A DNA stretch of 64,000 nt from Phytophthora colocasiae. Taxonomy: Eukaryota; Oomycota; Peronosporomycetes; Peronosporales; Peronosporaceae. A model generated the notes under the pieces. That model did not search any database. It was given only the letters and a program-made list of their open reading frames with translations, and was not told the DNA's origin. The position numbers were made by a program, and so were the translations under genes. The stretch is from NCBI GenBank assembly GCA_018806915.1, contig JAGKQI010000100.1:1426001-1490000 (forward strand), read 5' to 3'. Of this stretch, positions 21,318 to 34,477 are shown piece after piece. The stretch's first letter is position 1. The number at the start of each line of letters is the position of its first letter.

Positions 21318-23700
21318 CTACGACGTCCCCTGCTCGTTTTCCGCTGGTTTTATTTTCTCGTTCCGCTTCGCCATATACTCGTCATTCTTGGCTTTGGCTT
21401 CAGCGTCTGGGCATTCTCGCGCCATGTGCCCTCGCTGGTTACAGGCATAACATTTCAGTCCGAGGGTGCAGTACGCAGCCCAATGGCCACTTTGCCCACA
21501 GATACGACAATTGGTTCCTCTGTTTGGAGACTGCGTCGGCGCCTGCTGTTTCTTGCTCTCCTCCGCAAGTACTTGTCGTACCGCAGCCTTCAACTTCTTC
21601 TGGGGCTTCTCCTCGCGTTCATCGTTGCAATTTACTGCACGTTTGGGTTTGGTTTTCTTCCGAGGCTTCGGCTCGTATTCATCTTCACTGGTGTCGGCCG
21701 TTCGTCGTGGTTTAGCTACTTTGCCGGACTGTGCCTCTCGTTCGTCGTCATCCGACGAATCCACATCTCGCCGTGCCCTTTGCTTTCGTTCAGTTCGCCG
21801 GTGGTCTGTTCTTCGCGACTTCGAGCGCTTTTGAGCCGAAGGTTCTGCCCAGTATCTCGAGTTCCACTTTCTACCCGCCGGTAACTCGTAAGTTCCAGTT
21901 ATGATGTTCCACGCCCCTTTCGGATTCGTATAAAGAACGAGGCCATCTGGATCCACAGCGGCATAGTTCTTGATCCCTTTCGCAGTACCAGACGCCGGAA
22001 CATACACACTTCCCACACCTGGCAGAGTCACTGATCTTACCGTAACACCGTCCGTGACGCTCGCTCCAGTCGTAGTCGCAGTCGTAGTTTGCCCAACCGG
22101 TACTAGTTGTGCTAGATTTTCCATCGGATCGTCAATCTCGGTAGCTTTTATCACTGCTTCCTCCAGATTCTCCGGCTCCTGCTGCTTCACCAATTGGCGT
22201 GTCGTTTTGTCCATACCGCGGTAGAATTGCGCCATCAGTACACGTTCACTAACACGACTTCGTCCTGCTGCTTTCCGCAACGCTGCTGCATAATCAGCAT
22301 GCGACTCTTTCGCACCTCTCGACCTGGTATTCACCCGGTACTCCGCCAGAGATATATCTTCTTTCTGTCCGTATCGTCGTAACAGAGCCTGCTTCAAGTG
22401 TGTCCACGTTCGTTGATTGTCCGTCAATCTGCGGTTGAAATCTACCCACCAACTCGCGGCCTCGCCCATGAGCTTGTTTCCGAGAATAAAATACAGCGCA
22501 TGATCACTCCATTCTCCGCGCCCCGATTCCTTAGCACCCTGCAATGCCAAATCGATGCGGTCGGTCCAAGTTGACACGGTGGCTCCAGTCGTAGGGGTGA
22601 ACGTCGGTAGTTCCAAGTCCTTGACGTTACCTCTCCGCCGGCCTCGTACTTCGTGGTGAGCTCGTCGCCGTTCCCGTCGCGGTGACCGTCGTTGATTACG
22701 TTGTCCTCTTCGAGGTCCTCGTTGTTCGTGTCGTTCGCGGCGCCGGACCCGTTCGTGTTCATCGGATTCCCCACTGGAACTATCTTCGGAACTGCTTCGT
22801 CGCCTGTGTCGTCGTCCTGCATCATGGTCATCGGAATCACTGTCACTGCTAGAGGGTGATGATGGATCGTCTCCTCCTGGTGATCCTTGCCGTCGCCGTC
22901 CAGGTTGTCGTCGTGGTGGCGTACCTCGTCGATCTCGAGAACCCTCTCGCCGTCTCCGTTCTTGCGATCTTCGTGGGTTGGGCTGTCGGTCACCACCATC
23001 ATTATCTAGCCTGACGTTCTGTTGAAGGGTTGTTGCGCCTGCTGGTTCCGATCTTCGCCTTCTGCAGCTCGTCGCGACTCGTACCGAAGCCCTCGTTCAT
23101 CACGCCGCAGTCGTAGTTGTCTAACCTCTTCGCGGAGTTCCTGAAGCGCAGCTGCCATAGTTTCCGCCTCCGTTGGTTGTCGCTCCAGTGCCTCTGCAGT
23201 ACCTCCCCTTTCAGCTGCGAGTGGTTCATCTTCACGTACGGGTTCCTCATCACCGTATCCTGCTTCCTCGTTAACAGTATCTGGTCGTAGGGTACCTGTG
23301 TCGACATCCGGTCTCACTACTCGAGACTGTTGGTCAGCTGGTTGCGTCGGGAGTTCGCCCAGTACTGCACTAATGAGTTCTCGTCCACTGCGGAATGTTG
23401 GCTGTTTGTCTTCTGAGGCCGCAACCGTAGCCAAGAAACGTTCTGCTTCCTCCCACTCCTTCCGTGCTTGGCTTCTCGTAGTCACTGCTGGTTCTTCTGC
23501 TTCTCGCGGTGACACAGTTCGTTTGTCCTCATATTCTTCAGGGCTAATGGTAGCTTCGTCGCTATGGTCCCGGTCATCTGCAGCGTCTTCGTCTCCGTTC
23601 CCGACTGACGTCGAACTTGCCCTCTCTTCAAACTCTGCGACCTCGTCACTCTCCTTTGCGTAGCCCGTTTGCGTGCTGTTTCTCGCATTTTATTCGCCAT
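21318..23700 (-). pseudogene. Gypsy element 1 gag
   Basis: Structural protein that packages element RNA. The start is the ATG at 23700 (MANKMRETARKRA). An acidic and Arg-rich N-terminal part leads to the capsid-like region (LPTFTPTTGATVSTWTDRID) and then two CCHC zinc knuckles, CRICGQSGHWAAYC and CYACNQRGHMAREC, before a stop at 21318. Frame changes near 23600, 23025 and 22630 separate it into pieces. The 20460-21310 stretch between gag and protease is a charged linker (Lys/Arg-rich) in broken frames. Confidence 0.8.
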
Positions 23701-23746
23701 CTTCGTACGTGTTCGTTTCTGCTGCTGTGTGACAATAAGAGGGGGC

Positions 23747-23762
23747 CCCTGTATGACCACCA
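23747..23762 (-). other. Probable tRNA primer-binding site, element 1
   Basis: Directly inside the 5' LTR the minus strand reads TGGTGGTCATACAGGG, beginning with the TGG that pairs with a tRNA CCA end. The same sequence lies at 33569-33584 for element 2 with one difference. I cannot name the tRNA. Confidence 0.5.
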
Positions 23763-24650
23763 TGTAACAGGTTTTCTCTCTCACTGCCAGTCAGCGGGTC
23801 GTCGCTCGTGTGCTGCGCTGGGTGGTGTGCCCAAGGATCGGGTGTCAAAGGACACTCTTCAACGGCAATTACTCGTTCCTGGCTCGGTTCACCGCGCCGG
23901 CTTGTTCGTCGTTCGTCAACGAAGAACTGGCCTATTTATATTAATGTATCAATATACACTACTTCCTCTGTTCCGCTTCTCCGGGCGGTCCTCACAGCTA
24001 ACTCGCTGCCACTTCGTCGTTTGTAAGCGGTTCTTGCAATACCCTTGTGGTTGTCTCCACTTGTCAATAGCTCTTGCCACTGACCTACGTCGTTTGATAT
24101 GGATCCCTGTATCCACCGTTGTTGTCTCAACGTATCGCTCTCTCTCTCCTCAACAGCTTTCGCTGCCCTCGTCGTTTATAAGCGGGTCCTGGAACTCCAC
24201 TTGTGGTTGTCTCCACTTCCAGCTTCCACCACTGGCCTACGTCGTTTAGAGCGGTCCTTCCGGTCTCCACTCGTGGTTGTCTCCACTGGTCTCTCGTCGT
24301 TTAGAGCGGTCCTGCCGGTCTCCGCTCGTGGTTGTCTCCACTAGTCTCTCGTCGGCTTTTGGGTTGCTTCCTCCTTGCTCGCTGGAGAACTGCGCCCTAC
24401 ACGGTGAATTCCGAACTGCGTCGTCCGCGGCAAATTCGATACTCCCCACGGGTCCTTCGTGCTTCCTTCTGGCATCCCAGTCAGTCGCATCTTCAACATG
24501 AGCCTGTCCTCGCACATCCTCGTGAGCGTCCTTCTCATTGGTGCACCCGCGATCCACTTCAAGGTCTCCGTTGGAATCTTTCCCGTTCGTTGGCTGCTGT
24601 GGGATGGCAGAACCCAGAATTACACCCGTCTTCAAGCCAGGTATGTTACA
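23763..24650 (-). repeat. Gypsy LTR B (shared middle LTR)
   Basis: 888 bp, almost identical to LTRs A and C apart from small indels. It serves at once as 5' LTR of element 1 and 3' LTR of element 2. Confidence 0.9.
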
Positions 24651-27600
24651 CGCCTCCATCCACCCCAAGGTCTTCCACGACCTTGCCGCGGTTAAACAGC
24701 TCGTCGTATTCGATGACAGAATACCATCTTCCTTCGTCGTCACGTGCCTCGTGGCGGTCGTGGCCTGAGTTACGTCCTCGTTGTTGCGTATGCTGCTCAG
24801 CTGGTCGCAACTGGTACTCCAACACGTACTGCCCAGCACGATTTCTTCTTCGTCGGCGACGGACTTCCACCAATAACTCACCGTGGATGTTGGTCGAGCT
24901 TTCACTTGCCACTGCTGCTGCGTTTCGTTTCTGACTCTGTCTCGGAATGGCTGTGTTAACAGGAGCCGTCGTTGTTCGTATAGCCGATTCTGTCGTCTCG
25001 TCATTCTCTTCCCGTACGCATCCGGCTTCATATTCAAGCTGCTCTTCTAAGTCTCGAGCTGCAGCCTCTAATAGCACTGTTGGTCGCCGATAAGTCACTA
25101 AAAATGAAACGTGAGCTATAAATTGCTCGTGTTCCTCACCATCGTCCTCTCGTTCAACCAAGAAATTCTCATATCCTGCTGATTCCACCACCCGTAGAGG
25201 TCCTATCCATTTATGTAAGAACTTGGAAGCTTTGGGGCCTCTCGGAGGTCGAAACATCCAAACGCGATCTCCTGGTTCAAAGTCCCGTTTCGTGCGCACT
25301 TTCCTATCATAGTAACGAGCTTGGCGTTGCTGTTCTCGCGTTCTCGCCCGTTCAGCACATTCATGAGCATCCTTCAACGTATCCAGTAACTTCTGGTGGT
25401 GTTTCACAAGATCACCAGCCTCCGTAACTCGTGTAGCGCGTAAAGTTCATTGGGAGCTCGCAAACGTCGTCCCATCATCAGTTCATTCGGTGAAAGTAAC
25501 ACGGTGGAGTGGCGTCCTGAGTTATACGCGTACACGGCGTAGTCCACCCACGTGTCCCAATCCCGTTGTCGTTCATCGCTCATGTAGGTAGTAACACAGT
25601 CCTTCCACGTCCTATGAAATCTCTCCACAAGCCCAATCATCTGCGGTCGATAAGGAACGGGATTAATCTGTTGTGCCTGCAACAGTAACACCAATTCTTC
25701 GATGACTTTGCCAACCAACTCTGGTGCACCGTCCGTAAGAATCTCTCGAAATGGCCCAAACCGGAGTACTACCTGCTTCATCAGAAAATCAGCGATATTC
25801 TCCGCTGCATGATCCTTCACGGCAATCGCCACTGCGTAACGCGTCACGTATTCTACTGCCGCGATCACATACCGTGCTTCTCCGTCAGTTGCTGGTAGCG
25901 GACCTGCTACATCAAGTGCCCATCTGTCGCCAACATCGCCTCCACGAATACTCCGTAATGGCGGCACTACTTCGCGTGGCCGTGCTTTCCTACTCCCACA
26001 TTCCTGGCATCCAAGTACCCACCGTCGAACTTCGTCCTTCAGCTTTGGCCACCAATACTGCTGTGCAATTCTTGCATACGTGTGAGCTGCACGGAGATGT
26101 CCCGACCACACACTGTCATGACATTCCTTAAACACTGTTGCCCACAACGCCGGTGGTAGTACTATTCTTCGTTGGTTAGGCGTCTCCACCACAACCAGAC
26201 CGAACGCTCTACTAATAGTTCGTCCGTGATGATGCCCAGCTCGCAGCATTTGCTGTACCATCTTGCTCTTCGCTTGTTCCTCCATGATCTCTGCGTCGGT
26301 CAACTGCAGTGTGGGTTCCTTCGTTCTCTGTCGTCTAATGGCTCCCACATCACGCGTTCGTCGTAATTCGTTGTCCGAGGAACTCGTACGTAGCTGTAGC
26401 ATTTCAACTGTCTGGTTTTCAGCTGCTTTTCGTCGTGCGGCACTGACATCACGAGCTCCAGTATCGTTACTCGCAGTTTCGTGTGGTGAATCACTCCTCC
26501 GTCCTTCCGATTCTCGTGCCGTTGTCTCATTTTCACTGTTACCAGAGGAACGCAGTGCTCCCGTATTCGTCGTGAGATGCCTTGGTTTTTTAACATGCTC
26601 GTTGTCGGGGATAATCTCGTTGTCTGCCCAAGTCACCGTCTTCTGTCGTCTCGTTTTCCTGGTAGGGCTTTCACGGGTCGTTGCGTTTGCCGTCGGATTC
26701 GTCGTTGACTTCTTGGCTAGAGTAGTTTCTGTCGTCGCCGTCCGTGTCCCCGCTGGTTCTGGTGTCGTCGCTGGTGTCGGTGTCACCGTCGCCAACGCCA
26801 CTTCATCTACTGTCGTGGTAGTCAAGTTACTGCTTCGTTTTCTCACGTGGTCTACCACTTTGCTCGATGCCGATGATTTTTCAGCCGTCGTTCGTTCTCT
26901 CCGACGTCTTTCGGCTCTCGTCATTGGACGCTCGACGTCATTCACTGCCGGTTTTGCTGGTCGCTTTCCTTTGGGTCGCCCCACTCTGCGTGGTCCTTCT
27001 TCCTTACGGATTGGCTCTGGTGTAGCTAAACAGCGTCACACCCTCATTCACGATCGCGTCAACCAAACCTTCAACTACAGCACATACTTCCTCGTTGTGT
27101 GTACTGGTGTTCGTGCTCTGGTCGTTCTTCACTGAGCCTGGGGTGCTCGTCGCCTGTTCATCGTGCTTCGTAACTCCCTTTCGTGTGATTTCTTCCCCGT
27201 CCATGATAGCTCCTCGAGTTGTTCGTGGTGGTCTCTCTCGTCGTACTCGTCGCCGCCGTCCTGCTGCTGCTCTTACCGTAGCTGCTACAGGCGCTCTCGA
27301 TAACGCATCAGCAACAACATTTGTAGCACCAGGTCGATAACACACTTCAAAATCGAATTCCTGCAAGGTAAGTGCCCAGCGATGTAGTTTCCCGGTTAGA
27401 TTTGCACTCGTCATTAACCATTTCAATGCAGCATGATCCGTGATGATCTCGAATTTACGTCCATACAGATAGGGTCGAAAACGTTTAATGGCCCACACGA
27501 CAGCGAAGCATTCCAACTCCGTTATCCCGTACTTCCCTTCCGTTTCACTGTTCACCTTACTCGCAAACGCCACTGGTTGCCAACCTTCACCTTGGTCCTG

Positions 27601-30420
27601 CATCAAGCATGCACCCAATCCAACTTTACTCGCATCCGTTACTACGCGAAATGGTAACCGGAAATCTGGATAAACTAGCAGAGGTTTCGCAGTTAGGATC
27701 TCCTTCACACGTTCAAAAGCGGCCTTCTGTGCATCTCCCCATTCCCAAGCAACGTTCTTCCGTAGCAATTTCGTGATAGGTGCCATGATCGTGCCAAAGC
27801 CACTAACAAATCGTCGATAGTACCCTGCTAAGTGAGCAAACCTCTTCGCTTCCACAGCATCGCCCGGTGTCGGGAAGTCTCGCACCGCAGAAACTAACCG
27901 GTCCAATGGTCTCACCCCGTCGCTACTGAGTTCGTGGCCCAAGTACTCCATGGTCTGGGTCGCGAATTTGCACTTCTTCAGTTTGAGCGTGAGTCCTGCT
28001 CTCTCCAACCGTTCCAATACTGCAGCTAACTCTACAATGTGTCGTTCGATGCCGCCTCTCGTGAAAACTACGATGTCGTCTAGGTATACTAGGCAAGTAG
28101 ACCAAGTAAGACCCCTTAAGACCCCATTCATAAGTCGCTGAAACGTTGATGGTGCATTCGTTAATCCAAAGGGCATACGTACAAACCGATATAGTCCTCT
28201 CTTAGTGGTGAAAGCTGTTTTGTCACGATCTTCAGGTGCTACCAGGATCTGCCAGTACCCTGCTCGAAGATCTAATGTCGTGAATAACAAAGCACCACCC
28301 AAGGCCTCCAAAGTCTCATCAATTCGTGGAAGAGGGTAAACATCCTTCTTAGTGATCTTATTGAGAGCTCTGTAATCGACACAAAAACGCACTTCTCCAT
28401 CTTTCTTTCTGTACGAGAACCACTGGAAAACCCCATCCACCATTACCTTCTTCAATAACGCCGGCCTTCAGCATCTTCTCCACATTTTCATCAATGATGC
28501 CGTCCTCCATCTGTGCTTGGCGTCTTCGTTTAAGCATGATTGGTGAAGCTGATCCAGTGTCAATGTGATGGTGAACGTCCAACGTTGTTGCAGGTGGGCA
28601 CTCACTAGTATTCGTCATCAATGCCCTATACGCTCGCAGCAATTTCATCACCAACTCCCTTGACTTCGGGTCGTCACTTCCAATGTCCACGTCATTCTCG
28701 TTTGGTAGTGGCGTCTCACTGTCTCCCAGTTCACTCAACCATTGCTCCACTCGTTCTGTATCCAATTGGCCATTCATCGTAAGGATCTCCACCTCATCGT
28801 CAACAGGTATCCACGTTCCTAGTTGCTTCTTGTTAGGAATCTTCGCGGCCTTCGTGTTTGTGTTAATGGCTGGTACCCACGCTCTTCCGTCCCTCGCGGT
28901 AGTCACTGTCGCTGCTAAGAGTACCGATCCAATGTGCCTCGTGGGTAGAAACACACCTCGTTCACCATTTTCAGCAGGAACGGCAACCTCCACTGGTGTT
29001 ACTGTGCTTCCAGCGATCTCCGTTCGACTAATCATCCGCACAGTTGCGATCTTAGCTGCGCCGTGGTTATCATGAGTTCTGAACGGAATTACTACTGTCC
29101 GTCCTCCTTCGGTATATCGTACTTCTTGCTGTTGGAAGTCCATGGTAGCTCTCCGTGCTTGCATGAAATCCACCCCCAATAGAAACTCATTTCCACAGCC
29201 ATCGATAAGGCACGCCTCGATTGTCAACTTCTCGCCGAACACCGTTTCAAAGGTAAACTGCCACACGCCTATAACGTCAAGCAAGAATCCTCCAATGCCT
29301 TCTACGTAGTCAACGGGAGCTTTGCTAGACACCCAATCGCCGTACTTCATCCAGTCGGTGCCCGCCACGGTGTATCGTGCACCGCTGTCAAGCTTCACTT
29401 GTCGCTCTTCGCCGTTCACGTTCATTAAAGCTGTCGGTAGTCCTTCGTCAGCCTCAACATACTCAACTTGGTCTTCTGGTTGCTCACTGCTCAGTGATTG
29501 TACGGGCCGTTGCTGCTTTACCAAACTAACTCGTGCAGGGTCTACCGTTCGCAAGGCTTCGACTGCTATTTCCCGTCCAGTTGTCTTCGTTGTTTGCGCA
29601 GTTCTAACGCTTCCCACGCTGCTTTCGCTTCTGCACGCCTTTTATTACTCAGCGCTGTAGCTGCAACAACCCGTTGGTCTTCGGTCTCCGTGTCACTGCA
29701 TCTTCGTTTGGCTAATCGTGCCTTCGCTTTCTGTCGCTTGGCGATCTTCCTTGCGGTTTTCCGCGCCTTCCTCAGACTCCGCAAGGTCTGGAACCACGTA
29801 CCGTATCTTCCGTTGTTTCGTTAGTGGCTTCAGTTTTCTCACTCGTTGTCGACGGGCTTCTCCCCACGGATTCACTTAGCTCCACTGCGTCATTAGGAAC
29901 TGCCAATCTGCCACCTCCGCCGTAACACACGTAGTTGGCGTCGTTAGTGCAGCGATACCAGTTTTTCCTTGATCCAGGTCATCTGGAATTCCGTCGCCGA
30001 CAAACCGCTCACCCGCGCCCCCTCCAGTTGTGCCCTTATACTCACTACTGCAGGTTGTGCTGGTATTCCATTCTCGTTCTTCAGCTTCCCGATCAGCACG
30101 CATATATCGCACAGCCATCATCGTCGGACGTGTCGTAGCCACATATTTAACAGACCTTTCGACGTCTTCCTCGACTGCGTCCTTCAATATCTCCGCCGTC
30201 GTCGCCCATAATGTCGTTCCGTCGTTCTCGCGCAACGTCATTCCTCTTCGTTCCAATTTATCATTCGTAGTTTCGTCATTCTTCGTGACCCCGTCAACAT
30301 TGTCACCGGCCCGCTGCTCGTACTTCTCATCGTTCTTCGTTCGCCCGTCCTCACACCACGTGGTGCGCGGTATGCTCCTGGTGTCCGCGGTTGTCATTAC
30401 CCTCAATCTCTGATCCACTT
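24646..30420 (-). pseudogene. Gypsy element 2 pol, better preserved
   Basis: The same polyprotein in longer frames: linker and protease at 28358-29617, RT and RNase H at 27004-28455, integrase at 25404-26984, and the C-terminal GPY/F-like part at 24646-25407. All catalytic motifs are present (LDSGA, YLDD, DDE, HHCC). Remaining breaks are one base each near 29760, 28410, 27028 and 25440. The last, GAACTTTACGC where one more T would keep the frame, is shared with element 1 and so predates their separation or is a systematic error. Confidence 0.85.
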
Positions 30421-31263
30421 CTTCCGGTCGCTGGGGATTCCGGGTATCTCTTGGGCATCGTATTCCCCCTACGACGTCCCCTGCTCGTTTTCCGCTGGTT
30501 TTATTTTCTCGTTCCGCTTCGCCATATACTCGTCATTCTTGGCTTTGGCTTCAGCGTCTGGGCATTCTCGCGCCATGTGCCCTCGCTGGTTACAGGCATA
30601 ACATTTCGGTCCGAGGGTGCAGTACGCAGCCCAATGGCCACTTTGCCCACAGATACGACAATTGGTTCCTCTGTTTGGAGACTGCGTCGGCGCCCGTTGT
30701 TTCTTGCTCTCCTCCGCAAGTACTTGTCGTACCGCAGCCTTCCAACTTCTTCTGGGGCTTCTCCTCGCGTTCATCGTTGCAATTTACTGCACGTTTGGGT
30801 TTGGTTTTCTTCCGAGGCTTCGGCTCGTATTCATCTTCACTGGTGTCGGCCGTTCGTCGTGGTTTAGCTACTTTGCCGGACTGTGCCTCTCGTTCGTCGT
30901 CATCCGACGAATCCACATCTCGCCGTGCCCTTTGCTTTCGTTCAGTTCGCCGGTGGTCTGTTCTTCGCGACTTCGAGCGCTTTTGAGCCGAAGGTTCTGC
31001 CCAGTATCTCGAGTTCCACTTTCTACCCGCCGGTAACTCGTAAGTTCCAGTTATGATGTTCCACGCCCCTTTCGGATTCGTATAAAGAACGAGGCCATCT
31101 GGATCCACAGCGGCATAGTTCTTGATCCCTTTCGCAGTACCAGACGCCGGAACATACACACTTCCCACACCTGGCAGAGTCACTGATCTTACCGTAACAC
31201 CGTCCGTGACGCTCGCTCCAGTCGTAGTCGCAGTCGTAGTTTGCCCAACCAGTGTACCAGCTA

Positions 31264-31924
31264 CACCTTTGCCCGTCCAATCTGGGAATAGTCTCAAGCA
31301 AAGTGGTACCGTCATATTTACCTTATCGCAAATATCACACTACTACTCGCTAAACATCAATGAATCAGGGAATGCTTGCAGTCAAGCAGGGACTCGCAAG
31401 GTGATGAGCTGCCGGTCAAAACTTGCTGCCTGCTTGCCACGCGCGAAGGAGCCCGCCTTCGCGCCCAAACCTGCCGCCTTCGCGCCTGAATGATCTCGTT
31501 TTGCTACGCCTCGCCCCGTATTCACTGAAGGCTCACATTAAGGAGCGTTTGGCTTTGGATCGTGCCGAGATTTGTGACCGCAGTAACATGGTGGACGAGG
31601 ATGGCAACCCCCTGACCATCAAGGAGCGCACGATGCGCTTCCTGGAGCGAGCTGCTCATGCCAGCATGAAGTTCATCACGCCAACGTTGGTCACCAAGAT
31701 GGAGCTTCACGCCCGTGACGCAGTGAACGCGGCGGAGGTGATGAAAGACATGGTCTACGGCGCGTAGGCGATGCACAAGCCAGACACCTTGCGAGTCCCT
31801 GCTTGACTGCAAGCATTCCCTGATTCATTGATGTTTAGCGAGTAGTAGTGTGATATTTGCGATAAGGTAAATATGACGGTACCACTTTGCTTGAGACTAT
31901 TCCCAGATTGGACGGGCAAAGGTG
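31264..31924. mobile_element. 661-bp TIR element carrying an ORF, inside gag
   Basis: Two 140-bp arms (31264-31403 and 31785-31924) are near-perfect inverted repeats starting CACCTTTGCCCGTCCAATCT, flanked by TA at 31262-31263 and 31925-31926. Element 1 shows the empty gag site near 22105. The long arms surround about 380 bp of non-repeated, gene-like sequence. The TA duplication fits a Tc1/mariner-type non-autonomous element that picked up foreign DNA. Confidence 0.85.
31423..31767 (+). CDS. Possible captured gene fragment within the TIR element
   Basis: An open frame of up to 114 codons between the inverted arms, on the opposite strand to gag. From about residue 30 the composition is that of a soluble helical protein (LKAHIKERLALDRAE, then VDEDGNPLTIKERTMRFLER) and ends MVYGA-stop. 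The family is unknown to me. The first 30 codons are Pro/Arg/Ala-rich and probably not genuine, so this looks like the last exon of a host gene lacking its start. Confidence 0.45.
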   Translation: MLPACHARRSPPSRPNLPPSRLNDLVLLRLAPYSLKAHIKERLALDRAEICDRSNMVDEDGNPLTIKERTMRFLERAAHASMKFITPTLVTKMELHARDAVNAAEVMKDMVYGA

Positions 31925-33584
31925 TAGTTGTGCTAGATTTTCCATCGGATCGTCAATCTCGGTAGCTTTTATCACTGCTTCCTCCAGATTCTCCGGCTCC
32001 TGCTGCTTCACCAATTGGCGTGTCGTTTTGTCCATACCGCGGTAGAATTGCGCCATCAGTACACGTTCACTAACACGACTTCGTCCTGCTGCTTTCCGCA
32101 ACGCTGCTGCATAATCAGCATGCGACTCTTTCGCACCTCTCGACCTGGTATTCACCCGGTACTCCGCCAGAGATATATCTTCTTTCTGTCCGTATCGTCG
32201 TAACAGAGCCTGCTTCAAGTGTGTCCACGTTCGTTGATTGTCCGTCAATCTGCGGTTGAAATCTACCCACCAACTCGCGGCCTCGCCCATGAGCTTGTTT
32301 CCGAGAATAAAATACAGCGCATGATCACTCCATTCTCCGCGCCCCGATTCCTTAGCACCCTGCAATGCCAAATCGATGCGGTCGGTCCAAGTTGACACGG
32401 TGGCTCCAGTCGTAGGGGTGAACGTCGGTAGTTCCAAGTCCTTGACGTTATCTCTCCGCCGGCCTCGTACTTCGTGGTGAGCTCGTCGCCGTTCCCGTCG
32501 CGGTGACCGTCGTTGATTACGTTGTCCTCTTCGAGGTCCTCGTTGTTCATGTCGTTCGCGGCGCCGGACCCGTTCGTGTTCATCGGATTCCCCACTGGAA
32601 CTATCTTCGGAACTGCTTCGTCGCCTGTGTCGTCGTCCTGCATCATGGTCATCGGAATCACTTTCACTGCTAGAGGGTGATGATGGATCGTCTCCTCCTG
32701 GTGATCCTTGCCGTCGCCGTCCAGGTTGTCGTCGTGGTGGCGTACCTCGTCGATCTCGAGAACCCTCTCGCCGTCTCCGTTCTTGCGATCTTCGTGGGTT
32801 GGGTTGTCGGTCACCACCATCATTATCTAGCCTGACGTTCTGTTGAAGGGGTTGTTGCGCCTGCTGGTTCCGATCTTCGCCTTCTGCAGCTCGTCGCGAC
32901 TCGTACCGAAGCCCTCGTTCATCACGCCGCAGTCGTAGTTGTCTAACCTCTTCGCGGAGTTCCTGAAGCGCAGCTGCCATAGTTTCCGCCTCCGTTGGTT
33001 GTCGCTCCAGTGCCTCTGCAGTACCTCCCCTTTCAGCTGCGAGTGGTTCATCTTCACGTACGGGTTCCTCATCACCGTATCCTGCTTCCTCGTTAACAGT
33101 ATCTGGTCGTAGGGTACCTGTGTCGACATCCGGTCTCACTACTCGAGACTGTTGGTCAGCTGGTTGCGTCGGGAGTTCGCCCAGTACTGCACTAATGAGT
33201 TCTCGTCCACTGCGGAATGTTGGCTGTTTGTCTTCTGAGGCCGCAACCGTAGCCAAGAAACGTTCTGCTTCCTCCCACTCCTTCCGTGCTTGGCTTCTCG
33301 TAGTCACTGCTGGTTCTTCTGCTTCTCGCGGTGACACAGTTCGTTTGTCCTCATATTCTTCAGGGCTAATGGTAGCTTCGTCGCTATGGTCCCGGTCATC
33401 TGCAGCGTCTTCGTCTCCGTTCCCCGACTGACGTCGAACTTGCCCTCTCTTCAAACTCTGCGACCTCGTCACTCTCCTTTGCGTAGCCCGTTTGCGTGCC
33501 GTCTCTCGCATTTTATTCGCCATCTTCGTACGTGTTCGTTTCTGCTGCTGTGTGACAATAAGAGGAGGCCCTGTATGACCACCA

Positions 33585-34477
33585 TGTAACAGGTTTACTC
33601 TCTCACTGCCAGTCAGCGGGTCGTCGCTCGTGTGCTGCGCTGGGTGGTGTGCCCAAGGATCGGGTGTCAAAGGACACTCTTCGACGGCAATTACTCGTTC
33701 CTGGCTCGGTTCACCGCGCCGGCTTGTTCGTCGTTCGTCAACGAAGAACTGGCCTATTTATATTAATGTATCAATATACACTACTTCCTCTGTTCCGCTT
33801 CTTCGGGCGGTCCCTCACAGCTAACTCGCTGCCACTTCGTCGTTTGTAAGCGGTTCTTGCAATACCCTTGTGGTTGTCTCCACTTGTCAATAGCTCTTGC
33901 CACTGACCTACGTCGTTTGATATGGATCCCCTGTATCCACCGTTGTTGTCTCAACGTATCGCTCTCTCTCTCTCCTCAACAGCTTTCGCTGCCCCTCGTC
34001 GTTTATAAGCGGGTCCTGGAACTCCACTTGTGGTTGTCTCCACTTCCAGCTTCCACCACTGGCCTACGTCGTTTAGAGCGGTCCTTCCGGTCTCCACTCG
34101 TGGTTGTCTCCACTGGTCTCTCGTCGTTTAGAGCGGTCCTGCCGGTCTCCGCTCGTGGTTGTCTCCACTAGTCTCTCGTCGGCTTTTGGGTTGCTTCCTC
34201 CTTGCTCGCTGGAGAACTGCGCCCTACACGGTGAATTCCGAACTGCGTCGTCCGCGGCAAATTCGATACTCCCCACGGGTCCTTCGTGCTTCCTTCTGGC
34301 ATCCCAGTCAGTCGCATCTTCAACATGAGCCTGTCCTCGCACATCCTCGTGAGCGTCCTTCTCATTGGTGCACCCGCGATCCACTTCAAGGTCTCCGTTG
34401 GAATCTTTCCCGTTCGTTGGCTGCTGTGGGATGGCAGAACCCAGAATTACACCCGTCTTCAAGCCAGGTATGTTACA
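33585..34477 (-). repeat. Gypsy LTR C (5' LTR of element 2)
   Basis: 893 bp, same ends as LTR A, followed by the ATAC target duplication at 34478-34481. Confidence 0.9.

Larger units (their letters stand above)
30469..33523 (-). pseudogene. Gypsy element 2 gag, interrupted by a TIR element
   Basis: Gag starts at the ATG at 33523 and stays open for some 530 residues through the acidic/Arg-rich and capsid-like parts, until the 661-bp insertion at 31264-31924. It resumes with TTTATTTGASVTDG and, after a one-base shift near 30745, ends with both CCHC zinc knuckles at about 30560-30665. The insertion makes this element non-autonomous. Confidence 0.85.
14617..34477 (-). mobile_element. Two tandem Ty3/Gypsy retrotransposons sharing one LTR
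   Basis: LTR - internal - LTR - internal - LTR, coding on the minus strand. The outermost LTRs are flanked by the same four bases, ATAC (14613-14616 and 34478-34481), and the uninterrupted site is seen near 43062. So the array behaves as one insertion later expanded by LTR recombination, or two elements recombined. Both internal parts carry gag with two zinc knuckles and pol in the order protease, RT, RNase H, integrase (Ty3/Gypsy order). The 3' end of pol overlaps the LTR. Confidence 0.9.
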
